From assembly GCA_949316235.1 (NCBI GenBank), contig OX438747.1, positions 6,128,924 through 6,192,923 on the forward strand: a stretch of DNA of 64,000 nucleotides, in the 5' to 3' direction. The notes below the pieces were generated by a model. That model searched no databases. It was not told the origin of the DNA and saw only the letters and a list, made by a program, of their open reading frames with translations. How positions within the stretch are numbered: the first letter of the stretch is position 1; each line of letters starts with the position of its first letter. The position numbers and the translations under genes are program-made. Below, one piece after another: positions 43,301 to 48,288 of this stretch. This DNA is from Oegoconia quadripuncta. Lineage: Eukaryota; Arthropoda; Insecta; Lepidoptera; Autostichidae.

Positions 43301-46300
43301 ATCTCATTCGTGATTTATTGCAAGTAAGTGGCACGCAAAGGTCCAATCTTAGTAGGTTATGGCGCTCCACAGACTTCGCCAAATCCACAAGGTGAAAAGG
43401 ATCATACCTGAGCAGTAGCGCATAGTAGCCAGGCAGTGCTGACGTCACTCAGAGTGGCAATCCGTTCAGCAGTGAAGGGCTCGAGGCAAGGCAGCGACAG
43501 CGCTAGACGACATACGTGCACTTCGTTCACGAGAAAATGGAGGCTGCAATTTAATACAGAAAATAAAACAAATCGAGTTCCCTAATAATAACCGGACATC
43601 AAATAATACATAATTATTTTCTGTTCCTAGTATGTAGTGACTTAGCATTCTTATGCAAACACTGCTGCTTCTAAAGAGTGGTCACCCATAGTACAAATTT
43701 GTTCAGATCGTTTGATGTCAATGGTAATGAATTTTATTGTCAAATGATAATTTGACCAACTTTATTACCATTGGAATTAGACAATACAGTGGCAGTTCAA
43801 CACAACTTTCGTTAAACTTTATAGTTGATCTGATCATCCATTCCTTATCATTTCAATTCAAGCTAAGTTAAACACAACTTACAGTGAGGCATCAGAATTG
43901 AATTGTGGTGCAACCGCCGTTTCCTTGGCTGTCTGCCAACGGTTTAGGTACCGCTGGAGACACGGTAGTGATGAGCACACTTTAAGCACAACGGAGCCAG
44001 CTCGTAGCTCCATAAGTAGAGAGGAACATGTTGATGCCACCCACTTCTGTAGAATCAAAAAGATAAATAAGCAATAACAGCATGACATTCTAAATTATTT
44101 AATTTTGAATCAACAGCAAATACATCAAATAATCTATAGTATTGATCTGATAGAACTATACATTAAATATTCTTGATTAATTTATGGTTCACAAGACAAT
44201 ATTTGTATTCCACCACACATAGCCGGTGCAGATTGGTGAATTTTGTCAGACTAGCGGCCACCTGACAATCAGTATTTTTAAGCCACCCCTGTAGGCCACT
44301 GACTTGGCTTAACGACTGCCTTCAATTGAAAACAACCGGGAACCGATTATTTCACGTGCCCTCCGAAGCACGGTAATAATCATATTAAAATGCCACTAGC
44401 AGTCACCCATCTAAGGACCGCGCCAGATGTAAGGATCTCTATTAGTACGTAATCACTGTCCACCACTTAAGTTTCTTGCTCATTTGACATTTATGAATAT
44501 AAAGTTTATATTATCATAACTGAACCATCCTACCTTCATATCAGCTGAATTCTGTTGAGAAGCATTCCCATCCTTTGCACTCTCTAAGCTGTCTTTGCTT
44601 CCTGGAGACAACACCATAGTAGGAGGCTGCACCTGAGATGACGCCATCGTCGCCACTGGATTCCTCAGTGGCGCTGTCAGTTGTTCCAGTAGGGCATCGG
44701 AACGGCGCTGCGCGTTGGAAGGTGGCTGTTTCTCAGTGGTAGTGGTTTGAGAAGCCAAAGATGTGATTGGACTTGGTATCACTGAGGATTTTGGTGTTTG
44801 AGGTTCTGAAGCAAAATTATGATTGCATTACTAGTGGTGTTTGTGTGTGAAGCATCTTACAACTATCAAGTGACATCAACTCCACCCATCTTCTGTATGC
44901 TGAGTAATTTATCAATCACCATTATCACATTTTGTAAGTTTAACCACTCCATGGTTTAATGTTAACTAACTATAGGTTTTACAAAATGGAGATCGCGAAT
45001 GCGCTTCCAAGCGGCTACAATTGGCTTCAGAACTAATCATACAGGGATAGATTAGATAGATTTACATGATTTGTCATTTAAAATGGCCCTGTATGAATAA
45101 CTATGACTATATGTGCTAATAGATAGATAGATATTTCGGACACTTACACCAATCATCTAGTCCCAAACTAAGCAAAGCTTGTACTATGGATACTAGATAA
45201 CGGATAAACATCCATAAATATTTATATAAACATCCATAACTCAGGAATAAATGTTCATATTCATCACACAAACATTTACCCGTCGCGGGATTCGAACCCG
45301 CAATCGTTGGTTTCGCTGGCAGGGTCACTATCCACTACACCAATTGGTCGTCGATATTATATCGGTAATATGTCGGTGGTACGCCTGGCATCATCTTATT
45401 TGTCTGCCGACAAGCATTAAGTGTTGACAGCATTGATGTATTCCAGCTGTTTGTGATAAGACAGACAGTTCCCTATGAGTTTTCTGGTCTGTGCATTTCC
45501 ACCTTTCTCATATTTACTTATCACCAGATGTGATACGGAAGCACGGATTATCATGTGGCGGCTTTGCCGGCGGGCACGTCGTGCCACACAGAGTATAAGG
45601 AAGAAAAACATTTATGAACAAAAAAGACAATTATTAAAAATCATGAATAGAATAATATAACAAGCATAATATTTTACAAAACATACAATGCACGCGTTTG
45701 TAGAAAAAAAAAACAAAGCTACGCAACGCATTTGTGGAGAAGCGCCAAAAAAAAGCAGGTCAGGTGACTTATCGTCAAGTGGTCACACTTACTATATTAT
45801 ATTTATATACCCCTGGCATACGAACGGTTAATGTTCATAAGATTCTACTAATTCTAGATTTATTTTCGAATGAATATATTACTATACCTGGTACAGTTAC
45901 ATGAGCAGGCAATTTCGCATTTTTCAGTAAAGAGGTCAAAATGACCAAGTCAGATTGGGGATAACCCCCACCATCGATACCGCATAGTCCCACAATAGGC
46001 AGCAAGAGCTGAAAAACATAGTTGATGAGTTTTCCTATTAGTACTAATTTTTCAATTTGAACTGAATACAATATTATTATATTTTTAACCATCTACATTA
46101 TATCAAGATAATATGAAAACACTATGATAGCAATCTGCCTAAGCTTCATCAAATTAAGCATAAAATCAAAAAATCGAAATCAAAAATGTTTTATTTCGTA
46201 AGTTATAAGAATAACATTTGAAATTGTCATGACATACAGTTATCGCTCATTCACTAGGCAGTCTCCCCAGAGAAGAACGAGCAAGAAACTCTGGGGTTGC

Positions 46301-48288
46301 TCTTTTTAAATAAGTTAATACAAATATAATTTGAAATGATTGTAAAATTTACAAACAAATAATAAAATTGATTAACTAAATAGATTGCAATACTTCTGAA
46401 TTATTCTTTTGTAAAACATAAAAATATATGCAACTAATATATTTTTATAAAGTCTTTTATACCTGCTTAACTGAAACATTGGGTGCAGCAGTAGATGAAG
46501 TTTCGTCACAACTAATTCCAGCTTCAGACAACTTCTTTAGAATTTGTTTCAGTATAACCCTGAATGAATCGCGTGCTGTACTTAGCTGATCAGGTGGTAC
46601 TGAAAAATAACAGTATCATAAAAATCTTAGAACAGAAGAGCGATTTTTTTAACATAATAAATCACATATTGAAGTAGAAATAATATGGTAGCAATTATCA
46701 TTTTAAATATAATCTTGGGACACAACCTTGTTACTATCATGGTGTATTTATTTATTTCGAATATGAAACATGTTTTCAATCCCATTAAAAAAAAAAACAT
46801 TTACTATTAAATCATCATCATAAATAAACTTAAATTTTTTTTTTAATACAAAATGGGTCAGTACTTGACCACCAACCAATATTTTAAGTATGGGCATTAA
46901 AAAATCAGTAATAAATATTGCAAATTATTGTGAAATAGCACTAGTTTACTGTAAAATAAAATAATCCAGTGAGTAAATTAGAAATAAAAATCAATTAAGT
47001 AATGAACATTACATAATATTGTGAAATAACAGTTTCAATGAACTTGCAAATCTATCATAATCTTAATTCTGAAAAATTCAGAACAACAATGAGTCATACA
47101 TAAGAGTAGGATAACCAATGCAACATGTTTGATTTCATAAACTATGCACTATAATTCTCTGTGACAAGCTTATCCTATAAGCAACCATTTATTGTTGTCT
47201 GTAAGATTATACTATCAGCTAAATAAAACATTTTAAACAGCCCCTCATATCAAAACTTCAAGGTCAATAACTTGGAAACCATGTAGATTTAGGCCCGTAT
47301 TACAGAATGTTACTCAAGCAGAGATATCTATTTGAAGACAGTTAAAAAGGGATAGCTTTATGTAACTTGTACAGCGGCATCTTTTCCTAACTATGCTCTA
47401 CTATATTTACTATATTCAAGCGCAGATCTACGCTTGAGCAACATTCTGAAATATGGTCATTAGATTGGACATGGCTAAGTGCCTGTGCACTAATTTGATT
47501 TTTACATAAAACCACATTCAAATTGGATCCCTCGTTCATTCATTAGTAACAAAGACACAATCACTGGACTCTCAGAGCTCTATCTAGTTTGAGTCTGGAT
47601 TTGCTTTCTTAAAGCTCAAGAAAAGATTTTTTTTATTGGAAATATTTATTATACTTACGATTATTAGCATTAATGCTGATAAAATGTGCAGAGAGGCACG
47701 CGAAGCATGTGTAGAACAAGTCGTAAATGTCTTCATGATTTTGGAATTCCCTTTCGCTGTAGAAATAAAATTATAAGTTTATCTGGAACATCAAACTGAC
47801 TTTTTTAGCAAACGAATGATCTATTCTATTCATTGTAGCTTTTGTTAATTGTACAATAAAGAGTACTTGATTGATTGTAATGGAAAGAGACTTCCCTCAG
47901 TAATGTGAATTTTCCAAAATTTTTTTCGAGTCCTTACAACTTACACTGACTTAAATGAGTAAGAGAGTGGTTCAGGCTACGGAAAACCTATGAGCTTGAG
48001 GGTAGTACTGACCAGGATAATTTAAACACAATCATCCAAAATTCCTTTCTTCTCTAGAATATATTACTAAAACAAAAACTAATGATCTGGTTGATGGATA
48101 AAAACAGACCACGAATGACCCATCAAAATAAGAAATGTAATTTGTTGAAATATTTATGATACCTACCTTTTGATGATGGCTTGTATGATTTCCACGGCAT
48201 CGTTTTTATCGAAAAACGGGCCGTAGAGTGCGGTTAAGATCGGCTTAACAGTAGTAGACCATTCAATATTTCCTCCCGAAGCGGCCAT
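655..48288 (-). CDS. UBR4: E3 ubiquitin-protein ligase UBR4 (poe/pushover), 5' half, 51 exons, continues off the left edge
   Basis: UBR4 is a giant (about 5,200 aa in human) N-recognin E3 ligase that recognises destabilising N-termini and hydrophobic degrons; Drosophila poe is the orthologue. By hand I placed 51 coding exons on the minus strand, all with GT-AG borders. Their phases agree at every junction and sum to 8,386 nt, about 2,795 codons without a stop. Translated exons follow human UBR4 in order from the MAASGG start (human MATSGG) through the UBR box to the [10 protein letters not shown] segment near human residue 2800. I chose the start at 48288 because AAAATGG is a good context and the next residues match the family N-terminus. 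The hemi-RING catalytic end lies outside the window. Exon positions are given in the block entries. GC-rich exons (23, 30, 36, 48) sit in AT-rich introns. Identity is certain; single borders may be off by a few bases. Confidence 0.97.
897..1290 (+). repeat. Mobile-element relic in UBR4 intron 50
   Basis: It follows an 18-base T tract. The text GCCACAATCTCACCTGATGG followed by AAAGT, and the later AATGCCTATTCACTCA, recurs at 62115-62205, which shows it is a dispersed repeat. No coding remnant is legible. The class is undetermined. Confidence 0.5.
2572..3295 (+). repeat. Tandem array, 3 units of about 240 bp
   Basis: The phrase TCGGTGTGATTATCA recurs at 2572, 2812 and 3053, giving periods of 240 and 241 bp. 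Units 2 and 3 are nearly identical; unit 1 differs at several positions (for example ATCAGCAATA for ATCAACAATA). Each unit carries ACCGACTTCAAAAAAGG and GTATGTACATCGATTAGTCC. Confidence 0.85.
3290..3592 (-). pseudogene. Helitron N-terminal-like coding fragment with ETPE repeats
   Basis: A 100-codon frame starts [17 protein letters not shown] and contains [17 protein letters not shown] and [16 protein letters not shown]. Charged tandem ETPE(Q/A)RxxRL repeats of this kind precede the Helitron-like N domain in PIF1-type Helitron proteins of animals. No rolling-circle nuclease or helicase motif follows, so this is a fragment. Its 3' end runs into the tandem array. Confidence 0.45.
3942..4394 (-). 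pseudogene. Mutator-like transposase domain fragment
   Basis: A 150-codon frame starts [19 protein letters not shown] and contains paired cysteines ([11 protein letters not shown]), then [36 protein letters not shown] and [16 protein letters not shown]. This order matches the family of Mutator-like transposase domains found in animal proteins next to YqaJ nuclease domains. The frame lacks the remainder of the protein on both sides. It lies in UBR4 intron 49 and is antisense to nothing coding. Confidence 0.6.
4395..6397. other. Remainder of UBR4 intron 49
   Basis: AT-rich non-coding DNA. At 5470-5560 the minus strand reads like a degenerate tRNA-derived SINE head, with an A-box-like TGGCTCAGTCGAC and a B-box-like GGATCGATCCC. 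Nothing else is recognised. Confidence 0.35.
6579..7109. other. UBR4 intron 48, no feature recognised
   Basis: AT-rich, no repeat that I can match elsewhere in the window and no coding homology. Confidence 0.4.
7650..7745 (+). repeat. Dispersed repeat (GATTGGTTGACTC family), copy 2
   Basis: Contains CTTGGTTGACTCAATGC, CGGCAATTTAACG and CGATCGATGAAATTAC in the same order as the copy at 384-480. It lies in UBR4 intron 47. Confidence 0.45.
7836..9004 (-). CDS. UBR4: UBR4 exons 44-47 (beta-sandwich-like segment)
   Basis: Exons: 8854-9004, 8268-8401, 8005-8160, 7836-7922, encoding about residues 2358-2533. The segment includes [56 protein letters not shown] and [19 protein letters not shown], very close to human UBR4 across all four exons. 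The alternation of short hydrophobic strands with the DGVTM.DSVKVYG ending resembles a galactose-binding-like jelly roll; that fold assignment is my inference. Phases are 0 or restored at each junction. Confidence 0.93.
8640..8815 (-). mobile_element. SINE family 1 (tRNA-derived), head truncated
   Basis: It shares CATCCATGACTCGGGAATAA, ATGTTCGTATTCAT and GGGATTCGAACCCGCAACCG with copies at 34773, 45129 and 60680. The B box is intact but the A-box part of the tRNA head is missing. Confidence 0.75.
9005..9889. other. UBR4 intron 43, repeat-like DNA
   Basis: 9130-9480 contains direct and inverted short repeats around AACTACTGGGAA, AACAGAACT and a GCTCGCTTCGCTCGC stretch. This looks like a degraded non-autonomous element without visible ends. 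The remainder is AT-rich. Confidence 0.3.
9890..16158 (-). CDS. UBR4: UBR4 exons 35-43 (linker and beta-propeller-like region)
   Basis: Exons: 15989-16158, 14520-14732, 13413-13577, 12611-12805, 12093-12277, 11201-11362, 10950-11082, 10563-10765, 9890-10123, encoding about residues 1804-2357. Exon 35 starts with the conserved SCQALVKRS. Exon 37 ([16 protein letters not shown], later [16 protein letters not shown]) is almost identical to human UBR4. Exons 37-43 contain repeated short strands of WD-like type ([61 protein letters not shown]). From this spacing I infer a beta-propeller-like fold; no classical WD dipeptides are needed for the call. Introns here carry repeats listed separately; intron 38 (12278-12610) shows nothing. 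Confidence 0.93.
10497..10560 (-). mobile_element. SINE family 3 fragment abutting UBR4 exon 42 donor
   Basis: The plus strand reads GGCCGAAGGTGGAAGCGCG and CACCCGGACCTGCTGGCC, matching the same part of family 3 at 26500-26540. It ends within a few bases of the donor at 10562. Confidence 0.6.
11465..11620 (-). mobile_element. SINE family 3 fragment
   Basis: GGGTTAGCGTTTGACCTCGA, GATGAGGCCGAAGGTG and CAGCCGGAACACA match the family 3 body at 26455-26585. It lies in UBR4 intron 39. Confidence 0.65.
12920..13175 (+). mobile_element. RTE-like LINE 3' end
   Basis: The plus strand translates, in one frame, as [20 protein letters not shown], then [20 protein letters not shown] and [15 protein letters not shown]. 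This is the C-terminal signature of lepidopteran endonuclease/reverse-transcriptase LINEs (RTE type), ending just before the ATGATGA tail. It lies in UBR4 intron 37. Confidence 0.75.
13578..14519. other. UBR4 intron 36, repeat-like DNA
   Basis: 14045-14340 contains TCCGTTTGTCCGTCTGTCTG and CCCCGTCCCCCTCC-type sequence common in degraded lepidopteran elements. No ends or coding remnant can be defined. Confidence 0.3.
14895..15040 (+). mobile_element. LINE 3'-UTR-like fragment ending in a (GTTT)n microsatellite
   Basis: GGTTGCCTGGAAGAGATCG and GCCAAATTGTAC, then a (TTTG)n run at about 14998-15038. The same text without the microsatellite occurs at 33785-33840. This sequence is a familiar 3' tail of lepidopteran non-LTR elements. 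Confidence 0.6.
15070..15150 (+). mobile_element. SINE family 1 fragment
   Basis: ATTTTTATATGTTGAATCC, TATCTAGTATC and TTGGGACTAGATAA match the body of SINE family 1 in plus orientation. Confidence 0.45.
15395..15770 (-). pseudogene. LINE ORF2 C-terminal fragment (CCHC-type finger after RNase H)
   Basis: The minus strand reads [20 protein letters not shown], then [20 protein letters not shown] and ends in a stop after EANLSNEL. A CxxC...HxxC finger following an RNase H domain is typical of R1/Jockey-type LINE proteins. The upstream reverse transcriptase is missing. It lies in UBR4 intron 35. Confidence 0.7.
16767..16981 (-). other. UBR4: UBR box zinc-binding domain of UBR4 (exon 34)
   Basis: One exon encodes the whole UBR box, about residues 1743-1803 of this protein. 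It includes [19 protein letters not shown], then [19 protein letters not shown] and [11 protein letters not shown]. The Cys and His residues of the UBR zinc fold are all present and the exon is nearly identical to human UBR4. In the family the UBR box binds destabilising N-terminal residues; UBR4 lacks part of the acidic type-1 pocket of UBR1/2, and the unusual HWYHCHTC arrangement is the UBR4-specific form. This exon alone identifies the gene. Intron 34 (16159-16766) shows nothing recognisable. Confidence 0.98.
17036..17385 (+). mobile_element. SINE family 3, full-length, with poly(A) tail
   Basis: The head is tRNA-like: CTCCGTGGCTCAATGTAA (A-box region) and GGTCGCGGGTTCGATCCCC (B box). The body runs through GCCAGTCCCCCAAATGTG and CATCAGGTGTGATTGAGG to a 20-base A tract at about 17360-17380. 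It is the best copy in the window; fragments lie at 10497, 11465, 23035, 26445, 39319, 39855, 45365 and 63265. It lies in UBR4 intron 33. Confidence 0.85.
17835..24758 (-). CDS. UBR4: UBR4 exons 25-33 (segment leading into the UBR box)
   Basis: Exons: 24588-24758, 24194-24339, 23489-23628, 22296-22512, 21845-21897, 20568-20721, 19997-20161, 18875-19023, 17835-17941, encoding about residues 1299-1732. Exon 27 ([19 protein letters not shown]) corresponds to human LKFFTKLFQLTEKSPNPSLL. Exons 28-30 encode a Ser/Thr/Ala-rich linker less conserved than its flanks; exon 29 is only 53 nt. The exon 30 donor (TG then GTACCG) was chosen by phase and homology and is the least certain border. Exon 33 is acidic ([17 protein letters not shown]), as in human just before the UBR box. 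Introns 26, 28, 30 and 32 hold nothing I recognise. Confidence 0.9.
19140..19920. repeat. GC-rich repeat-like block in UBR4 intron 31
   Basis: Two GC-rich stretches (19220-19350 and 19720-19860) flank an AT-rich centre with long A and T tracts. Their motifs (GCGCGAGGCAAACG, GGACGCGGCAAACG, CACTGGACGC) suggest a degenerate inverted-repeat DNA element, but I cannot define ends or target duplications. Confidence 0.3.
20780..21140 (+). mobile_element. LINE 3' end
   Basis: The block contains GCTGGGCAAAGGTCTCC and ACTCCCTCATATACGAGGG, then CCCTGCAGTGGGATGTTTAC and a GCTGATGATGAT tail. The same tail closes SINE family 2 copies at 43000-43110 and 57303-57400. It lies in UBR4 intron 29; the rest of that intron is AT-rich and unassigned. 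Confidence 0.65.
23035..23155 (+). mobile_element. SINE family 3 fragment (3' end)
   Basis: GGCCTCATGTTCACTTAACA followed by TCAGGTGTGATTGAGGTCAA matches the 3' end of the copy at 17036-17385, before a short A tract. UBR4 intron 27. Confidence 0.65.
24886..25105 (+). mobile_element. Short CTAGT-ending element (Lep1/Helitron-like), copy
   Basis: It starts CTAATATCATAAATGCGGAAG, includes AAACGGATGAACGCATTTGG, GATGAAATTTGG and ATCCCGATAAAGAG, and ends near GGCGGCAAGCTAGT. Copies: 30860-31065 (reverse), 58680-58905 and 63376-63582. The CTAGT end and fixed 5' text suggest a non-autonomous Helitron-like family, but the class is my inference. Confidence 0.65.
25365..25485 (+). repeat. Dispersed repeat K, copy
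   Basis: TCGTGCCAGACTAGTGG, TTTTCAAGCCGCC, GACTTGGCTTAATGA and GAAAACAACCGGGA recur at 37960-38110, 44220-44440 and 63915-64000. It probably belongs to one LINE or SINE family. UBR4 intron 24. Confidence 0.5.
25569..34238 (-). CDS. UBR4: UBR4 exons 18-24
   Basis: Exons: 34023-34238, 32158-32345, 31436-31616, 31101-31206, 30540-30693, 29232-29463, 25569-25790, encoding about residues 866-1298. Exon 20 contains [14 protein letters not shown], like human VNWIKDHLIKQGMK. Exon 23 is very GC- and Ala-rich and contains [13 protein letters not shown] (human LPSSVQTVCESW). Exon 24 contains ATHIIPSES (human NDTIPSES). The phase-0 junction between exons 23 and 24 joins well-aligned sequence, so the 3.4 kb intron 23 does not need a further exon for homology; see the candidate cassette exon at 27595-27717. 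Intron 19 (31617-32157) shows nothing recognisable. Confidence 0.93.
26445..26630 (-). mobile_element. SINE family 3 fragment
   Basis: GCACAACGGGTTAGCGCTTG, CATCTGATATTAAGTGAAG, GATGAGGCCGAAGGTGG and GGCGGCAGATTTAGATAA are the reverse of the full-length copy at 17036-17385. UBR4 intron 23. Confidence 0.75.
26640..27165 (+). mobile_element. LINE 3' end with ORF2 C-terminus
   Basis: The plus strand encodes [20 protein letters not shown] then [12 protein letters not shown], the usual C-terminus of a lepidopteran non-LTR polyprotein, followed by a 3' UTR ending in AATAAAAAATATTTTGA. The 3' UTR text (TTTCTTGC/TTTTTGCTTGTTCTTCT, GAGTCAGCTTTGTGA) recurs at 30100-30200 and, reversed, at 46250-46330. 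Confidence 0.65.
27595..27717 (-). CDS. Candidate 41-codon cassette exon inside UBR4 intron 23
   Basis: Between UBR4 exons 23 and 24 a 123-nt open stretch is bounded by an acceptor TTTTTACAG and a donor AAG/GTAATG on the minus strand. It would start [20 protein letters not shown] and end [10 protein letters not shown]. Both flanking UBR4 exons join at phase 0 and 123 is divisible by three, so inclusion keeps the UBR4 frame. I cannot match the peptide to human UBR4, where no residues correspond to it. It may be a lepidopteran alternative exon, an exonised repeat, an exon of another gene, or chance. Its acceptor abuts the end of the hAT-like element at 27728. Confidence 0.35.
27728..28448. mobile_element. 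hAT-like inverted-repeat element, non-autonomous
   Basis: It begins CAGTGGCGGCTGGTG and ends GCAGCCACCACTG, terminal inverted repeats of about 13 bp. The eight bases outside (gtaaaaac left, gtaaagct right) share 5 of 8 positions, consistent with a decayed 8 bp target duplication of hAT type. The 721 bp interior has no long frame; a hairpin around TATAGTAGATAT lies near 28310-28355. UBR4 intron 23. Confidence 0.5.
29600..30260 (+). mobile_element. LINE 3'-UTR fragments in UBR4 intron 22
   Basis: 29815-29910 (AGTTTCTTGCGTTTTCCTCC to AATAAAGATTTTGTCGACTT) and 30095-30200 (AAATTGTAACCCAAAGCC, TTGCTTGTTCTTCT, GAGTCAGCTTTGTG) match the LINE tail at 26990-27150. The rest of the intron (29464-30539) is AT-rich with a short palindromic patch at 30345-30400. 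Confidence 0.5.
30860..31065 (-). mobile_element. Short CTAGT-ending element (Lep1/Helitron-like), reverse copy
   Basis: The plus strand starts ACTAGCTTTCCGCCCGCGGTTTCGCC and later has TTTATCGGGATAAAAAGTAT, CACCAAATTCCATTCAAAT and ATTTATAATATTAGTTAG, the reverse complement of the copies at 24886 and 63376. UBR4 intron 21. Confidence 0.65.
32388..32831. mobile_element. Mariner-like foldback MITE, 444 bp, TA-flanked
   Basis: The ends CAGGGTGTAATCGTTAAGTG and CACTTAACGATTACACCCTG are perfect inverted complements, and the inverted repeats extend about 165 bp with few mismatches (GTGCACAGGC, TTCCGTAACTATTATAGATA, ACGAGAAATATCCAAAAAAA). TA flanks both ends. There is no coding capacity. It lies in UBR4 intron 18, only 41 nt upstream (in gene sense) of the exon 19 acceptor. 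Confidence 0.85.
32832..34022. other. Rest of UBR4 intron 18
   Basis: AT-rich, with a LINE 3'-tail fragment at 33780-33850 (AAGGGTTGCCTGGAAGAGAT, GCCAAATTGTAC) like that at 14895. No gene is recognised. Confidence 0.4.
34773..34992 (-). mobile_element. SINE family 1, nearly complete
   Basis: On the minus strand the tRNA-like head reads GACCGATTGGTGTAGTGGAT (A box) and CGGTTGCGGGTTCGAATCCC (B box), followed by a body with CATAAATATTTATATAAACA in reverse orientation. Ends near TTTCGGACACTTACACC. UBR4 intron 17. Confidence 0.8.
35323..41199 (-). CDS. UBR4: UBR4 exons 9-17
   Basis: Exons: 41057-41199, 40094-40295, 38923-39082, 37649-37815, 37140-37305, 36676-36854, 36092-36248, 35549-35652, 35323-35466, encoding about residues 392-865. 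Exon 11 ends in an acidic serine-rich segment ([10 protein letters not shown]) that aligns with the human EDDFSSTEEDSSQDDDSEP stretch, and exon 12 continues [12 protein letters not shown], matching human GQWFEET. Exon 16 ([10 protein letters not shown]) and exon 17 ([18 protein letters not shown]) match human DLNVEHLQML and RLLLIFDYLLHQYSKAP. Introns 12 (37306-37648), 14 (36249-36675) and 15 (35653-36091) hold nothing recognisable. Confidence 0.93.
37860..38130 (-). repeat. Dispersed repeat K, copy
   Basis: GTGCGGATTGGTGCATTTGT, GTCAGACTGGTGACC, ATTTTTAAGCCGCC, GACCTGGCTTCACGGCTGCC and CCCTCTGAAGCACGG match the copies at 25365 and 44220. UBR4 intron 11. Confidence 0.5.
38150..38925 (-). mobile_element. 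RTE-like LINE fragment split by a nested SINE
   Basis: On the minus strand 38606-38925 encodes [29 protein letters not shown] and [13 protein letters not shown], and 38150-38333 continues as [11 protein letters not shown] then [13 protein letters not shown]. These are consecutive parts of one LINE C-terminus (compare 12920-13175), interrupted by the SINE at 38334-38605. It sits immediately downstream of the exon 11 donor in UBR4 intron 11. Confidence 0.75.
38334..38605 (-). mobile_element. SINE family 1, nested in a LINE
   Basis: Contains GCGCCATCTAGTTCCACAC, ATCCATAACTCGGGTACACA, CGGGATTCGAACCCGCAACC and ACCAAATAGGTCG. Flanks ACTTTATAGTA and CTTTACTACTA suggest a decayed target duplication. 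Confidence 0.8.
39188..39802. mobile_element. TAA-flanked inverted-repeat element (PIF/Harbinger-like MITE), 615 bp
   Basis: Left end AGCGCAGGCCACACCGCCAG, right end CTGGCGGTGTGGCCTGCGCT; the repeats extend a few bases further (CGGGCGAG against CCGTCCG). TAA at 39185-39187 is repeated at 39803-39805, a 3 bp target duplication. The interior is rich in CGCCCG(C/T) stretches and contains a SINE family 3 fragment. UBR4 intron 10. Confidence 0.75.
39319..39425 (-). mobile_element. SINE family 3 fragment nested in the TAA-flanked MITE
   Basis: TTTATGCACAACGGGTTAGC, ACACCTGATGTTAAGTGAAG and CCCGGAAACCCC match the family. A second fragment lies just outside the MITE at 39855-39995. Confidence 0.7.
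39855..39995 (-). mobile_element. SINE family 3 fragment
   Basis: TTATGCACAACGGGTTAGCA, ATGCCTGATGATAAATGAA, ATGAGGCCGAAGGTG and TTTTGGGGACTGGGCTATC match family 3. A short unrelated insertion (GTTCCGTTCCACCTTATTG) interrupts it. Confidence 0.65.
40330..40500 (+). mobile_element. SINE family 1 fragment
   Basis: Starts in the B box (ACGAATTCGAACCCC) and runs through GAATATTTATATATGTTT and ATCCGTTACCTAGTATCTAT in plus orientation. UBR4 intron 9. At 40780-40910 CGGTTCACCCGTTTAAGAGC and ACCCCTCTTTTTGCGTCGG mark another common relic. Confidence 0.55.
41530..41915 (-). mobile_element. RTE-like LINE 3' end
   Basis: In reverse the block encodes pieces such as [40 protein letters not shown] and [10 protein letters not shown], then ends with ATGATGATTAATAA. 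Stops and shifts interrupt the frame. UBR4 intron 8. Confidence 0.7.
42513..48288 (-). CDS. UBR4: UBR4 exons 1-8 (N-terminal helical repeat region)
   Basis: Exons (high to low coordinate): 48167-48288, 47659-47756, 46463-46599, 45888-46008, 44534-44805, 43883-44046, 43408-43543, 42513-42635. They encode about residues 1-391. Exon 1 begins [10 protein letters not shown]. Exon 4 ([10 protein letters not shown]) matches human MKSAKLPQTV. Exon 5 is a Ser/Thr/Pro/Gln-rich disordered stretch where the human protein is also poorly conserved. Exons 6-7 carry the conserved [16 protein letters not shown] and LSLPCLEPF segments. The region is predicted armadillo-like from the family, not from an explicit motif. 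Introns 1, 2 and 6 (47757-48166, 46600-47658, 43544-43882) show nothing I recognise. Confidence 0.93.
42830..43240 (+). mobile_element. SINE family 2 (tRNA-derived)
   Basis: The head reads GTCGGTGGCTCAGCGG (A box), then GGATTCGGGTTCGATTCCCA (B box) and GGCAGGCCATG. The body has CCCAACCCGCATTGGGCC and CCTCATTATACGAGGG. A reverse copy lies at 57303-57615. UBR4 intron 7. Confidence 0.75.
44205..44440 (-). repeat. Dispersed repeat K, copy
   Basis: GCCGGTGCAGATTGGTGAAT, GTCAGACTAGCGGCCACCTG, TTTTTAAGCCACC, GAAAACAACCGGGA and GTGCCCTCCGAAGCACGG. UBR4 intron 5. Confidence 0.5.
45129..45350 (-). mobile_element. SINE family 1, nearly complete
   Basis: Closely matches the copy at 34773-34992 (TTTCGGACACTTACACCAAT, CGCGGGATTCGAACCCGCAA, CACTACACCAATTGGTCG). 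It is preceded by a short (TAGA)n run. UBR4 intron 4. Confidence 0.8.
45360..45600 (+). mobile_element. SINE family 3, diverged copy
   Basis: GTGGTACGCCTGGC, CATCATCTTATTTGTCTGCC, GATAAGACAGACAGTTCCC and TATCACCAGATGTGATACGG follow the order of the full-length copy at 17036-17385 with many substitutions. Confidence 0.5.
46175..46340 (-). mobile_element. LINE 3'-UTR fragment
   Basis: AATCAAAAATGTTTTATTTC, GACTGCC-type text and GAACGAGCAAGAAACTC are the reverse of the LINE tail at 26990-27150. UBR4 intron 3. Confidence 0.55.
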